A stretch of 64,000 bases of DNA from Balanoglossus misakiensis. Its lineage: Eukaryota > Hemichordata. The stretch is taken from positions 2,728,001-2,792,000 of the forward strand of contig CM082590.2 of the NCBI GenBank assembly GCA_040954595.2, read 5' to 3'. The notes beneath the pieces were generated by a model, which made no database searches, was not told the origin of the DNA, and worked only from the letters and a program-made list of their open reading frames with translations. Below, piece by piece: positions 47,419 to 56,493 of the stretch (positions are counted from its first letter, which is position 1; every line of letters starts with the position of its first letter). The position numbers were made by a program, and so were the translations under genes.

Positions 47419-49137
47419 ATGATAAACCTGGGGGTTTTATGTGGGAGCAACAGCCTATAAAATCCCTTGGGGTTTTCTTTGGATACGATCGACTGAAATG
47501 TCTACTTTTGAAATGGGAAAAGAAAATTGAAAGGCTTAAAAGCGTGCTCAACATCTGGTCACGACGTAAGCTGAGCCTTTATGGCAAAATTACGGTTTTA
47601 AAGTCTTTGGCACTGCCCACAATTTACTACCTTATGCTTAATCTTGGTGCTTTTGAAACGTGGCTCACGAATATCAACCGTCTTATTTTCAAATTTCTGT
47701 GGAATGACAAGCCAGACAAAATCAAAAGGCTCACACTCATTGCCCCTTATGATTGCGGGGGACTAAACATGCCTGACATTTTTGCCATCCATGACGCCTT
47801 TTGTTCATCATGGGTTCGTAGATTATGTGACAATTCCTCTGCCAAATGGAAGGCCTTGCCACTGCATTGGCTCGGGCACTATGGTCCAGATTTTCTTATT
47901 TTTCATTTCAATTTTAGCAACATTTCCTGTTTCCCATTTCTCGAGAGAATTCCCTTTTTCTATAAACAAGTAATTTCAGCTTGGCATAGTGCAAAAGGTG
48001 GTTGCGTCACTTTCTCCAAACTCAGTAATTTAGATGTGCGTAATCAAATTATCTGGGGTAATGTCAACATTTCAGATAATGGTAAGACTCTTTTTTTCCC
48101 TGGTTGGATTCACTCAAATATTATCTATGTCCAGGACATTGTCGATACCAACGGCAATTTTCTTCCACCTACACTGTTGTTACAAAAACTCGAGAATAAG
48201 TCAAATTGGATAGTTGAATGGATGAAGTTGCGGAATCTTATTCCCAGAGAATGGAAGTCTGTGTTGAAAGGTACTCAGTTGCATCAGATGCGTAGAGAAA
48301 AGAATTTTCTTCATGTCAATGGAAAAGTTTTTGTTTTACCTAATGATCTGTCTCGCCTTACTTCAAAATTTTTTACAGTATTTTTGTGCAAAATCGTTTT
48401 ATTCGTCCATATTGTGAAAATACATGGAATCGTCGTTTGACCATGACTACTCCACTACAGTGGAGAACTATATGGGTTAACCAAATGACTGGATTGTGTT
48501 GTGATAGGAAACTTGCTGAATTTAACTTTAAGATTATGCATAACATTTTGCCATGTGGCATCAATCTTTTAAGATGGAAAATTAGTAAAAATGATCAATG
48601 TTGTCTTTGTAATGTAACTGATTCTTATGAGCATCTATTTTTAAAATGTCAACGTTTAGGGGATTTTTGGCAGCGTTTATCTGCTTTGCTCAGCAAACTT
48701 GGCATATGTCATGAGGTCGACTTAGAAACTATTATTCTTGGTTACAAAACTATGTACAGTCATCCTCTTTATAGATTTGTAAACATTGTCATTACTATTG
48801 CAAAGTATTGTGTATTCGCTTCATGGGTCCATTTACAACATGATATTAACAGCATTAGAGCAAAAACCAATTTCGATATATTTTACAGATATCTACAATT
48901 TATGCACCAAATACTCAAAAGGAATAATAATCTAGATTTCACCCATTATTGGAAGAAAATCCTTGCTTCCGTCTGAGATGTAATTATTTTGTTAAACAAA
49001 TGTACCTGGTGAATCTCTTTTTATATAGTATTATTTTTTATTTATTTATTTATTTATTTATTTCATCAAAACACGATTTATCTTTATGATACATGTAAGA
49101 TTAAATGAATGGAAATAAAAAAAAAAAAAAAAAAAAA
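47419..49137 (+). mobile_element. 5'-truncated L1/Tx1-like LINE insertion
   Basis: Bounded by a perfect 14-bp target duplication and ending in 20 or more A residues after a (TTTA)n stretch (49032-49065). It codes for the C-terminal part of the ORF2 protein: IKSLGVFFGYD, WEKKIERLKSVLNIWSRRKL, LYGKITVLKSLALPTIYYL, then a zinc-knuckle-like CCLCNVTDSYEHLFLKC. These blocks are typical of L1/Tx1-clade LINEs. Two frames (47439-48440 and 48386-48976) overlap, so one frameshift lies near 48400. The copy is recent: the duplication is perfect and the tail intact. Confidence 0.93.
47439..48976 (+). pseudogene. LINE ORF2 C-terminal fragment, one frameshift
   Basis: The start of the element lies inside the reverse-transcriptase thumb region, so no catalytic YADD motif is included. 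The 333-codon and 196-codon frames join at about 48390-48430. The CCxCxxxxxxxxHxxxxC-type block at about residues 68-85 of the second frame is the usual C-terminal cysteine motif of L1/Tx1 proteins. The last frame ends at a TGA at 48974-48976, about 160 bp before the tail. Confidence 0.88.
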
Positions 49138-49151
49138 ATGAACAGTATCAT

Positions 49152-50229
49152 TGAATTTTTTCTCCGTAAATGTACAGGCTTTACTCACAGGTGCACTCAA
49201 ACCTGTACCAGTATTTTTTGAGATAGATCTGTCAACCATGATTTTAGTATTATTTCCACAAGGAAAATTGGCCAAAATTTTATTCATTTCAGAGTCTACT
49301 GTATTTTGTGAACAAAAGCCACTGTTTAATTCCTGACACCGTTCAAATGAATTCTGTGCATTTACACTCACCAGACTATCTTTTCTTTTAATTAACTGCC
49401 TGTTAAGATGCAAATCATAATGGCCTGGTTGACCTGGCCTGTCTGGTGTGTACAAGAGACAGACAGGCTCAGTCTTGGAGAACACATCACCATCACCTCT
49501 TGCAAATATATCATTCTGCTTGGTGTATATATGTCCTTCAAAGTATATATGATTGGCACGCATTATGTCTACTGTATCTGCTCTTAACTTGTCTGTGAAT
49601 ATTTTCTCTCGGTCAGCTAAAATTGGGTCAGAAGGGAGTCCATTAAGTAGACGATCACAATTTCGTAATGCAAAATCATTTCTCACAGAGATGCTCGTGA
49701 AAAAGCACCTTCCATCACCATAAATGTTGATTAGCTGAAAATCTTTGACAGTTGAATGTTTGTCATGACTGCCAAAAACAATATCATCAATACTGTTCAG
49801 AATTGACTTTGATTTTGGTTGGACCATTCGATAAGAAGTACCGTGGAAACCTCTGTCCTTTGGATCAGCTCTAACAGCTGCATATTTAGCTGATTTATCA
49901 ATATTGTCAATGGAAGTTAAACAAAATGCATTATTTGCAATATTTTCCTCTGTGAAATCAGCTGATGTTCTTTTGTTGATCACTCCCAACATGTATCTAT
50001 GCAATGTATCTCCAGAACAAATAATACCAAATCAATTTAGAATTTTCACTAGAGTAGATGACTTACTATAACCTTCAACAATGTCAGCCAGGTAAGTATG
50101 CAATGGGTAAGTACAATGATCAGAACAAGTGAACAATAGCATACACACAAAACAAACGCCTGAGGAATTGTGCTCTACTCTCCATAGAGTGCCGGTCATA
50201 AAATCCATAGTTGTGTTTATTCCATACAA
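49152..50229 (-). pseudogene. Transposase N-terminal/middle part with OTU-like cysteine protease domain
   Basis: Reading in transcript direction: SDHCTYPLHTYLADIVEG, STLVKILN, a TGA (50031-50029), then SGDTLHRYMLGVINK, SIDNIDKSAKYA and GFHGTSYRMVQPKS. This set of blocks, especially the SIDNID and WHGT/FHGT-like motifs, is typical of DUF6589 proteins. Next comes an OTU-like domain: INIYGDGRCFFTSISVRNDF (D-G-x-C nucleophile motif) and, about 100 residues later, GQPGHYDLHLN with the catalytic His-Tyr-Asp. OTU enzymes cleave ubiquitin or related isopeptide bonds (established); its role in the element is unknown. The reading frame runs straight into the 14-bp site where the LINE inserted. Confidence 0.8.
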
Positions 50230-51137
50230 AGTTGGAGCTTTTTAATTTATTGCGTTCACTGTTGTTCAACGTTAAATATACAACAGTGTTCCATAACATA
50301 GGGTCAACCTCACTGACAATATATTCAACATCAAGTGTACTCAGATCAACATTGTTTGTTTTGCAGTAATTACTGAATTCTTGAGATTGCTGATAAATGC
50401 TGGCATTTAATTTCACAGCCACCAAATCAAGCATTTTGAAAAAGTCAACGTCAACTTTACTCAAGTCTCTTACTTGCTTTTCAAGCCTCTCTATCTGTTT
50501 CTCAGCTTGCACAACATACTGAGGATGTTCGACAAGTGCATTTTGGAGGGCAATAGTGAGATCTGAACCTGTTCGGTACAAAAAGGTGGAGAACTTTCTA
50601 CTCACTTTTGATACAACAGAAAGGTGAATTGGAAAATACACACATAGCAATTCCCGAATAAGCCAGCTATTAGGTTTTCTGTGGAATTCCACTCGTTGTA
50701 ACTTGACATTGGGTCGCAAAGTCTGATATTCATTGTCTAAACAATAATTGAAATATTGCCTGACATCAAACAATAGAATGGCATGTTTTCTGAGGAGCAC
50801 TTCTCCTAAAAAGACAACAGTTTTCCAGCATGCAAAATTCACCAAGTCGTCGTCACAGCTGCATCCTTTATTGTAGCATTGTGACATATTTTTTAATTTC
50901 TTCAGCAAGTGCTATATCACTCGACATAATTAAGCCTTGTTGAATACTACACCTGGCTTTTTCCGCTAAAGCAACAAATGTTTTATAACATTTCAAACAA
51001 ATCAGGCTGTCTTGAGTAAGGGCAAATGGTGTGTTAGTTTGCTGGTGAAATGTTTGCACCATTTCAAAATCAGGGATTTTAAACAAATTGTTTGCCCGTG
51101 ATAAGCACGAAGTACACAAGGGATGGCTTTTTCTCAT
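50120..51137 (-). pseudogene. Transposase N-terminal region, Cys-rich with coiled coil
   Basis: A first frame starts MRKSHPLCTSCLSRANN and has a second pair, LICLKCYKTF, giving two C-x2-C pairs that suggest a zinc-binding module. It ends at about 50868 and overlaps a second frame (50908-50120), so a +1 frameshift lies between. The second frame has YNKGCSCDDD, a predicted coiled coil (AEKQIERLEKQVRDL) and EVDPMLWNTVVYLTL, a block of DUF6589 proteins. A further frameshift near 50160 leads to the next segment. Start choice: MRKSHP is the first ATG after 230 bp of leader from the inverted repeat. Confidence 0.68.
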
Positions 51138-51338
51138 AGCAAGGATGTAGTGACGTTGACACAGTGAAAATGATGAAACATCCTTTAAAACCTGCGTTGT
51201 CTATACTCAATTTTGTACACAGTCCTCCTCGCCTGAAATCAGCTCTATAATGTCGCGTAAAAAATGGCCTATTTTGCGACCCTTCAGCGGGGCCCACTCT
51301 AACAGCTACATGGTTTGAAGTACTTTCCCTCATTAACA

Positions 51339-51368
51339 TATGTTAATGAGTACCGTGCGATCTGACTG
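51339..51368 (-). repeat. Right terminal inverted repeat of the large transposon
   Basis: Complement of CAGTCAGATCGCACGGT followed by ACTCATTAACATATG. Immediately outside is TACA, matching the left flank. Confidence 0.88.
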
Positions 51369-51372
51369 TACA

Positions 51373-52069
51373 GACAGAATAACACACATCGAGAGATTAA
51401 CAGGCAAACACTGGCTGACCCATAAGCGGCCAATGGCATGTGTACTGTACACACAGCAAATGGTCTCTTTAACATATAGCCAGTTATGTAAACATGCAGT
51501 TACCAATCACTGTTATTATTGACAAATTGCATCCAAGTCCAGACACAGGCTTGAATACAATGTTTAAACAATAACAACATTGCTTACCCAGCTTCACCGA
51601 GCTGAAATGATCGTTGACAACCAGAATAATACTGAATAAAAATTCAAAAATTACAGATACAGGACCTTTCGTTGCCCACATATTATATTACCGTGGTCTG
51701 TGCGTCGCATTTTAATTGGTCAAGATGAACGACATCACTGACCACAAATACCCAGTAATGGTTTGTTTACATGCCCGTAAATCTGAATAGTAATATTAGC
51801 AAACAGTTCAGTGAACACAACATTTTGCATAACACAAGTTCCGGGGCCCCAAGTCTTGTGTGTGGGACATTTTCAGAAATATTGACGGTTTTCTTGAGAT
51901 TGTTGGTAATGTAATGGAAATAAATGCAGGGCTCGGGCTCTAGCTAAGCTAAAATTAATGGGCTCGGAAGCCTCGCCCATGAATTTTTGGCTTTCCCCTC
52001 GCCCTTGCCCATAAACAAACATTAATGGTCATGGCGTCGTGCATTATTTCTATATTGTGTTGATCTTAC
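51373..52069. other. Intron flank to the right of the transposon; no gene seen
   Basis: Nothing with domain support on either strand. CTCGGGCTCTAGC and GCCTCGCCCATG near 51930-52010 form a short C/G-rich patch. Confidence 0.5.
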
Positions 52070-52186
52070 CTGTACACTCTCCATTGACCAATCAATATTC
52101 CACAGCACAAGTGAAATAAAAAGAGCCTGCTGTATTCACACACTGGCCTTCACAAAGATCTGCTCTCTCCATATATTCATTGACAT
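52070..52186 (-). pseudogene. Exon 4: decayed EGF domain
   Basis: Acceptor (TTGATTTCAG) and donor (ACAG/GTAAGA) are intact and the exon has EGF layout (VNEY...CEGQCVNTAGSF), but the first cysteine is Tyr. The CxC pair is disrupted as if one base were lost (TGTGCTGTGG), and a TGA at 52094-52092 follows. The last ECT returns in the original frame. This is a once-functional EGF exon, now unable to encode a folded domain. Confidence 0.8.
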
Positions 52187-52199
52187 CTGAAATCAAAGA

Positions 52200-52530
52200 T
52201 AGTTATTATTATTTATTTATTTTATTATTATTTATTTCCTAACAAATGTAATACACATACATCTTCTACAGAAAATAATAAAATTAGAAAACAAGTGAAA
52301 GCTTAAAGGATAAAAAATTACACTTAAAAACCCCAAACAAACAGAAACAGTTCTGAAAGACAATCCCTATAAACCAAAAAAGCAATGGAATGAAATAGTG
52401 CTGAATAAAAAGACGAGTCTTTAAACCCCTTTGAAAACTGTCAATAGATCCAGCATTGTGGATAGAAGGTGCACAAACACTGAATCCTATTTAGCCATAT
52501 GCCTTGTCAGTGTTCGAAATTCATAGGAAA
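52200..52530 (-). mobile_element. Possible retroelement 3' end
   Basis: (TTA)n/(TTTA)n at 52204-52240 would be an A-rich tail on the minus strand. Upstream on that strand are translated blocks like NAGSIDSFQRGLKTRLF, reminiscent of the C-terminal end of LINE-encoded proteins. No target duplication found. Confidence 0.35.
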
Positions 52531-52611
52531 TATCATTGTTTCTTTTAATACATGAACCTGGGAAAGTCTAAAAGATGTCATGATACCACTGGTCAACTCC
52601 CATGCTTAATT

Positions 52612-52700
52612 CAACCTGTCTGTCGGACTGGTAACATTTTATTTTTACCAGTCCTACAGAAAAACAACCAGTCTTGGACTGTCGGACAGGCTTTATTTCG
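52612..52700. repeat. Compound hairpin around ACCAGTCC / GGACTGGT
   Basis: GGACTGGTAACATTTTA pairs with TTTTTACCAGTCC, and CCTGTCTGTCGGACTGG pairs with the later CCAGTCTTGGACTGTCGGACAGG. Two nested inverted repeats lie in 90 bp. Possibly a small foldback element. Confidence 0.7.
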
Positions 52701-53428
52701 TACACTGGCCTTGTTAAGTTTTGAAATGATCATTCATGGTGATGAGTTATCAAGAATATACCCGTTAAAAATTACTGTACCCTCAGAGAAGCATTTTGTA
52801 ATGTCTTTAAAATGAGATGAAAACTATATGAATTTTCTAAGTGTATATTTATTCTTTGCAGAGGTAATTTATTTAGCTATAGGTTGATAATTTATGTTAA
52901 TTTCATTGAATTATGCAAATAAGTAGTGAAAATACTTGTACATGAATATATCAGACAGTCTTATAGTATCGTGTGAGGTTGATGACACATATTCTTAACC
53001 ACATATTTCTTGATCAATTAATCGTTTTTTACACCAAAGTCCTCAATATCCATGGCGATCCCTTTCTAGGAATTTCAACACTCTCTATCATTCTCATTTT
53101 AACAAAATCCCCTGAAACTTGTGTACCCTGTCAGCAAAACTTTGTCTGATTTTTAAAATACAGATTACTTTTTCTCCCTTGCAAACAAATTTTCAAAGAT
53201 AAGTTTTCACATTTGTTAATTTGTTTATATTATGCATAATTATAATTGGAAAAATTCTGAGATACAATTTCAACAAACATGTGTTCAGTACGAGTGTGCG
53301 GTTGATTTCAAATTTTAAAATGTGTGCAATGGACAGACAGGATGTGTGTTTAGCTGATTGTAACCGTAGCAATATACAATCCCCAAACAATGTAGCCACA
53401 GAAGATATCAATATCCACAGTTACATAC

Positions 53429-53551
53429 CGGCACATGCATGGCCATCCTCCAGCAGATAGAATCCTGGTCTGCAAGTGCAGAGATAACTACCATGGGTAT
53501 TCTGACAATAGTGTTGACATGCATATCCACCACTGTGACATTCATTCATAT
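53429..53551 (-). CDS. Exon 3: intact calcium-binding EGF domain
   Basis: Phase 1-1 exon with AG acceptor (CCCTCCAG) and donor CCG/GTATGT. It encodes one complete EGF-CA domain of about 41 residues: D-M-N-E-C start, six cysteines spaced C-x6-C-x3-C-x8-C-x-C-x12-C, and the Tyr/Gly pair of the NTHGSYLC segment. The D-x-N-E motif and the conserved Asn/Tyr positions predict calcium binding. It is the only undamaged EGF domain of the four and was probably under selection most recently. Confidence 0.88.
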
Positions 53552-53799
53552 CTGGAGGGTAAGAAGAAATTAGAAATTATTTACAAGCATTGAATTCACT
53601 TTAATTCCTTGGATTAAAAATACAGAAAAAATAGCCAACAGCTACTACAGCTAACTTAGCAAAAATGTCGACAAAATTTTACAGTGACACTGGCGTACTC
53701 TGCCACTGATATGAGGATATAAGAAAGGGAACTGGAATATTTTTTCCTCTGTATAATCAAATTAACAGTAAATGACTGCCATGGCAACATAACAGATGT

Positions 53800-54136
53800 T
53801 ACAGTCAAACCCGTGTTAGGTGCCACCTCTATATAGTGGCTACTCTGTTACAGTCCATATACATTGTGTTAGGTATTGGTATTTACTGTTATGTATAAAT
53901 TTGCAGTGTACGAGGCTGAACGAGTGAGCATGTGCAGTTGGCAATAAAAAAGCAGCATGGCTGTCTAGTTTGTACACACATGTCCTGTGTCGTCTAATCA
54001 CTCTGGTATAAGCCCACAATAATATAGCAATATATTACACATTGCACATTAAATGACCTGACTGTAGAGGCCAACTTTCTATAAAGGCCAGTTAGGAAAG
54101 TCCCCTGTCTGGCCAGTATAGACAGGTTTGACTGTA
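53800..54136. mobile_element. MITE, TACAGTCAAACC family
   Basis: About 337 bp between TACAGTCAAACC and GGTTTGACTGTA, with longer imperfect arms (GCCACCTCTATATAGTGG / TAGAGGCCAACTTTC). Its right end touches the donor region of exon 2 of the minus-strand gene. Confidence 0.83.
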
Positions 54137-54141
54137 CCTAC

Positions 54142-54325
54142 CTCTTTGTGGCTGTGAATCTGTACCTGGCCATCTCTCCTGTGGCTGTGAGTTGATAGAA
54201 TTCACAGCAGCAATTGGTGGCATCTTACTGAACTGACTAGCATTTGCCATTTGCATGACACCCTCTGTGGCTTTCAGTGCAGCAGCTGGTGCCTGCTGGG
54301 AAGTCATCTTTGGAGGTGAAGTTGC
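54142..54325 (-). CDS. Exon 2: Ala/Gln/Pro-rich segment
   Basis: The acceptor TTTTTGGACAG precedes GCAACTTCACC; the donor is AAAGAG/GTAGGT. It encodes about 61 residues (ATSPPKMTSQQAPAAALKA, ending NSQPQERWPGTDSQPQR) with no stop, phase 0 to 1. No recognised domain. A MITE begins only a few bases after the donor, in the intron. Its final G plus the first two bases of the next exon make the Asp codon expected at the start of a calcium-binding EGF domain, which is good evidence for that junction. Confidence 0.6.
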
Positions 54326-54751
54326 CTGTCCAAAAAGAGTAACAAACCTAGTTAATATGGAGCATTATCAAGGCCAGTATTCAAAACCCCATTTTTAATT
54401 CATGACTGCAATGTTTGATTCGATGTTGAGCTTGCAACTCTCAAAGTCCTATTTTCAACACACATTTGGATGGGATTGAGTTTTAGGGCTTATCAACATT
54501 AATCACATTAAAAATTGAATTTGATTACTGAGTCTGTGGCATTATCCAAAAAAGTCTTAGCATTTACAGAGTGGGTTTCTAGCAACCAAAACAGAAGTTT
54601 TGAATTTGTTTTGAAACAATAGTCAACTGTAAAGATAATGGTTAGACAAGGCTATGTGAAACAGTCATAAAAAGCTTTCAATTCACAGGATGGGTAACTA
54701 GAAACGGCTATTTTATTATATAATAAAGTAGAAGGTAGACCACAACTGTAC

Positions 54752-55013
54752 CTGGGTGATGAAAATTGTCTCAATGGGATAAATGAAACAGTCACATTGG
54801 GTTGTTGTGTCCTGTTTGCTGTGACAGCGGATACTGGTTGGTTGGGTAAACTGGTAGGCTGACCAAAAGGCATTGATGACCTTTGATCTTGGCCCTGCAT
54901 CTGGGGCTGACTTGGTTGAGTCAATTACTGTTGAGAGGATGACAGTTGTTGTGGAGACTGACTTCCAATTTGACGTAGTTGTCCAAGTGACAGATGACTT
55001 GTTGGTGCGGCAC
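54752..55013 (-). pseudogene. Exon 1 (first seen): Gln/Pro/Ser-rich, in-frame TAA
   Basis: The acceptor reads TTACTACAG and the donor CCCAG/GTACAG. One frame spans the exon, rich in Q, P and S (QSPQQLSSSQQ before the stop; QPSQPQMQGQDQ after it). The TAA at 54927-54925 stands where the context predicts glutamine; a single C-to-T change of CAA would give it. The exon ends in phase 2 while the next begins in phase 0, so either an exon is missing between them or the frame is broken. Confidence 0.55.
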
Positions 55014-55046
55014 CTGTAGTAAAAATATTTAGTTGATTTATTTATA

Positions 55047-55240
55047 TACTGTAAAACGGGAAATTTCTGTGACAGGAAATGTTTGCAATATCAATAGAGA
55101 CAACTGTTATGCTACACTTAAATTTTGCTTTCTTATATTTCACTAACTGCACCAATATCCCTGAAAAACATTTTTACGTGACTTTTAATTTGCATTTTTT
55201 GGTTCTCGCGAAGTTCACAATAATTTCCTGTTTGACAGTA
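55047..55240. mobile_element. MITE, ACTGTAAAAC family, copy 2
   Basis: About 194 bp; TACTGTAAAACGGGAAATTT on the left and AATTTCCTGTTTGACAGTA on the right. Interior collinear with the copy at 32613. Confidence 0.78.
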
Positions 55241-55289
55241 ATTCATCTATTGCAAACAAAGAAAATATGTCTACCTAGGATAGAATGAC

Positions 55290-55475
55290 TGGAACAGGTG
55301 CAGATCACTAGTATACAAAGCCAGTTCCTCCAAAACAATGAGAGGTAAAGTGCTGCGCTCAAGGGCACAATATCGCGGTCATGAAGTCACCATCCTCAAA
55401 ACCCACGGCCATGTCCAGGTCTGGTTCTTGAACCCACAACCCTGTGCCCTCACCACAAGGCCATGATGTCTCCTC
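55290..55475 (-). mobile_element. tRNA-derived SINE
   Basis: The minus strand shows an A-box-like TGGCCTTGTGGTGAGG, then a B-box-like GTGGGTTCAAGAACC about 20 bases later, then GTGCCCTTGAGCGCAGCACT and TTACCTCTCATTGTTTT, a tail sequence common in marine invertebrate SINEs. No cloverleaf for a functional tRNA can be formed beyond these boxes. Confidence 0.72.
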
Positions 55476-56493
55476 AAACTCTCCTCAAAAGTCTCCTGCT
55501 TTAGTCTAATCATTGTTAGAAATACTTTCTGCTTTGACCTTTTACATGAAGGATTTGATGCATACACACAGGCCAGTTGACAAGGAAAGCCTCTCAACAT
55601 TGGTAAAACTGCATAATAATGATACATTGTAATTGAATATATTTGTGAACAAAAACAATCATGGCCTTTACACTATTAGCTACAACATCTAACCCTCAAA
55701 CCAATCTGATGAAAATATTTTTTGACCCAAAAATGGAGTAGAACAATTTGCATCTTTTATAGAACAGAAAAACAACAGTTCATAAAAACAATGAAAGTGT
55801 CCTTTTGATATCCTATGGCAAAATCTTTTCTTGGTCCCATCAAAGTTATAACTGCCTTTTTTATTTGAAAATTTGACAAAAAAGCCAGAGCGAATAATAA
55901 TATGTGATGTGTAATAAATATTAATAAATATATTACTACCATTTTATGGAAGTACCCATTTAGAGTAATGAAAACTTTAACAAACCACAAAAAAGGTTTT
56001 GTACATCACCACAATAGGATGAATTGGTTGTAAATGGCCATGTAAACATGTTGTATATTTGTCCTGTGAACTTTAGAATCTGGATTGTATGATTTCAAAT
56101 ATTTGCTCAGCAACAGATACCCAAGCCGTCACGCAGTTACACCCATTGGAAAATGGTATCACCCACACCAAGGTGGATGGAAGTTGGTCCTGGCGCTTTT
56201 TTTCCCATGATTCAAATTACAGTTAAGGCCATATTATAAATTCTGCCAACTTTCCCTCGATTTTGTAAAATACCTGACGTCTTATACTTGACGAATATGT
56301 TTTTTTTTTCTGAAAGAGTGACCTCAAAGCTACCAAATTATGTAGAAATCAGCTGGACCGGATTTCCCCTTTGAAAACAGTAAAACACAGGTGCAAGCTT
56401 TCTTTTATTATGGGTATGGCAGAGAAAGCTTTTGACTGCTGTCAAAATTCTCTGGCAAACACAGAAGGATTATGAAACTGAAAATGTTGATAA
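55476..56493. other. No supported gene
   Basis: Only short frames without domains; A/T-rich. Confidence 0.5.

Larger units (their letters stand above)
40391..51368 (-). mobile_element. Academ-like DNA transposon with OTU, XPG-like nuclease and CXC domains (inactive)
   Basis: An element of 10,978 bp. The ends are inverted: CAGTCAGATCGCACGGT at 40391 and its complement ending at 51368, with further matching (CTCATT, then CATATG) for about 30 bp. A 4-bp duplication, TACA, flanks it (40387-40390 and 51369-51372). The minus strand encodes, in order: a Cys-rich N-terminal region, a DUF6589-type transposase with an OTU-like domain in the middle, an XPG/FEN1-like nuclease and a Tesmin/TSO1-like CXC domain. 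A DUF6589 transposase, a 3-4-bp duplication and an XPG-like nuclease are features of the Academ superfamily (established knowledge); assignment of this copy is my inference. At least three frameshifts and three stops, plus four later insertions, make it inactive. It lies in an intron of the EGF/Gln-rich gene, same strand. Confidence 0.78.
33308..55013 (-). pseudogene. EGF-like / glutamine-rich gene, probably decayed (8 exons seen)
   Basis: I do not recognise an orthologue. In transcript order: 55013-54752 and 54325-54142 (Gln/Pro-rich), 53551-53429, 52186-52070, 39521-39402 and 37533-37424 (EGF-like), 35361-35122 and 33556-33308 (Gln-rich). All have AG acceptors and GT donors. Phases agree from the second exon on: it ends in phase 1, EGF exons 3-5 are phase 1-1, exon 6 runs phase 1 to 0, and exons 7 and 8 begin in phase 0. 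The EGF exons therefore cannot be treated as a separate nested gene without breaking the frame. Calcium-binding EGF domains suggest an extracellular product; the Gln-rich segments could be disordered or coiled coil. In-frame stops (54927-54925, 52094-52092, 33445-33443) and lost cysteines indicate decay, or exons skipped in the mature mRNA. First exon and promoter were not found. An 11-kb transposon sits in the intron between exons 4 and 5. Confidence 0.6.

Noticed and set aside
40391-51368. Reading the large element as a Helitron because of the OTU domain
   Set aside because: Helitrons can carry OTU domains, but they lack inverted ends and do not duplicate the target; here both are present and no Rep/helicase motif is seen.
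40391-51368. Reading the large element as a giant virus or Maverick insertion
   Set aside because: No DNA polymerase B, integrase, packaging ATPase or capsid blocks; DUF6589 and the TACA duplication fit a cut-and-paste transposon.
55290-55475. A functional tRNA gene on the minus strand
   Set aside because: Only A- and B-box-like sequences are present; acceptor and anticodon stems do not form, and the SINE tail follows.
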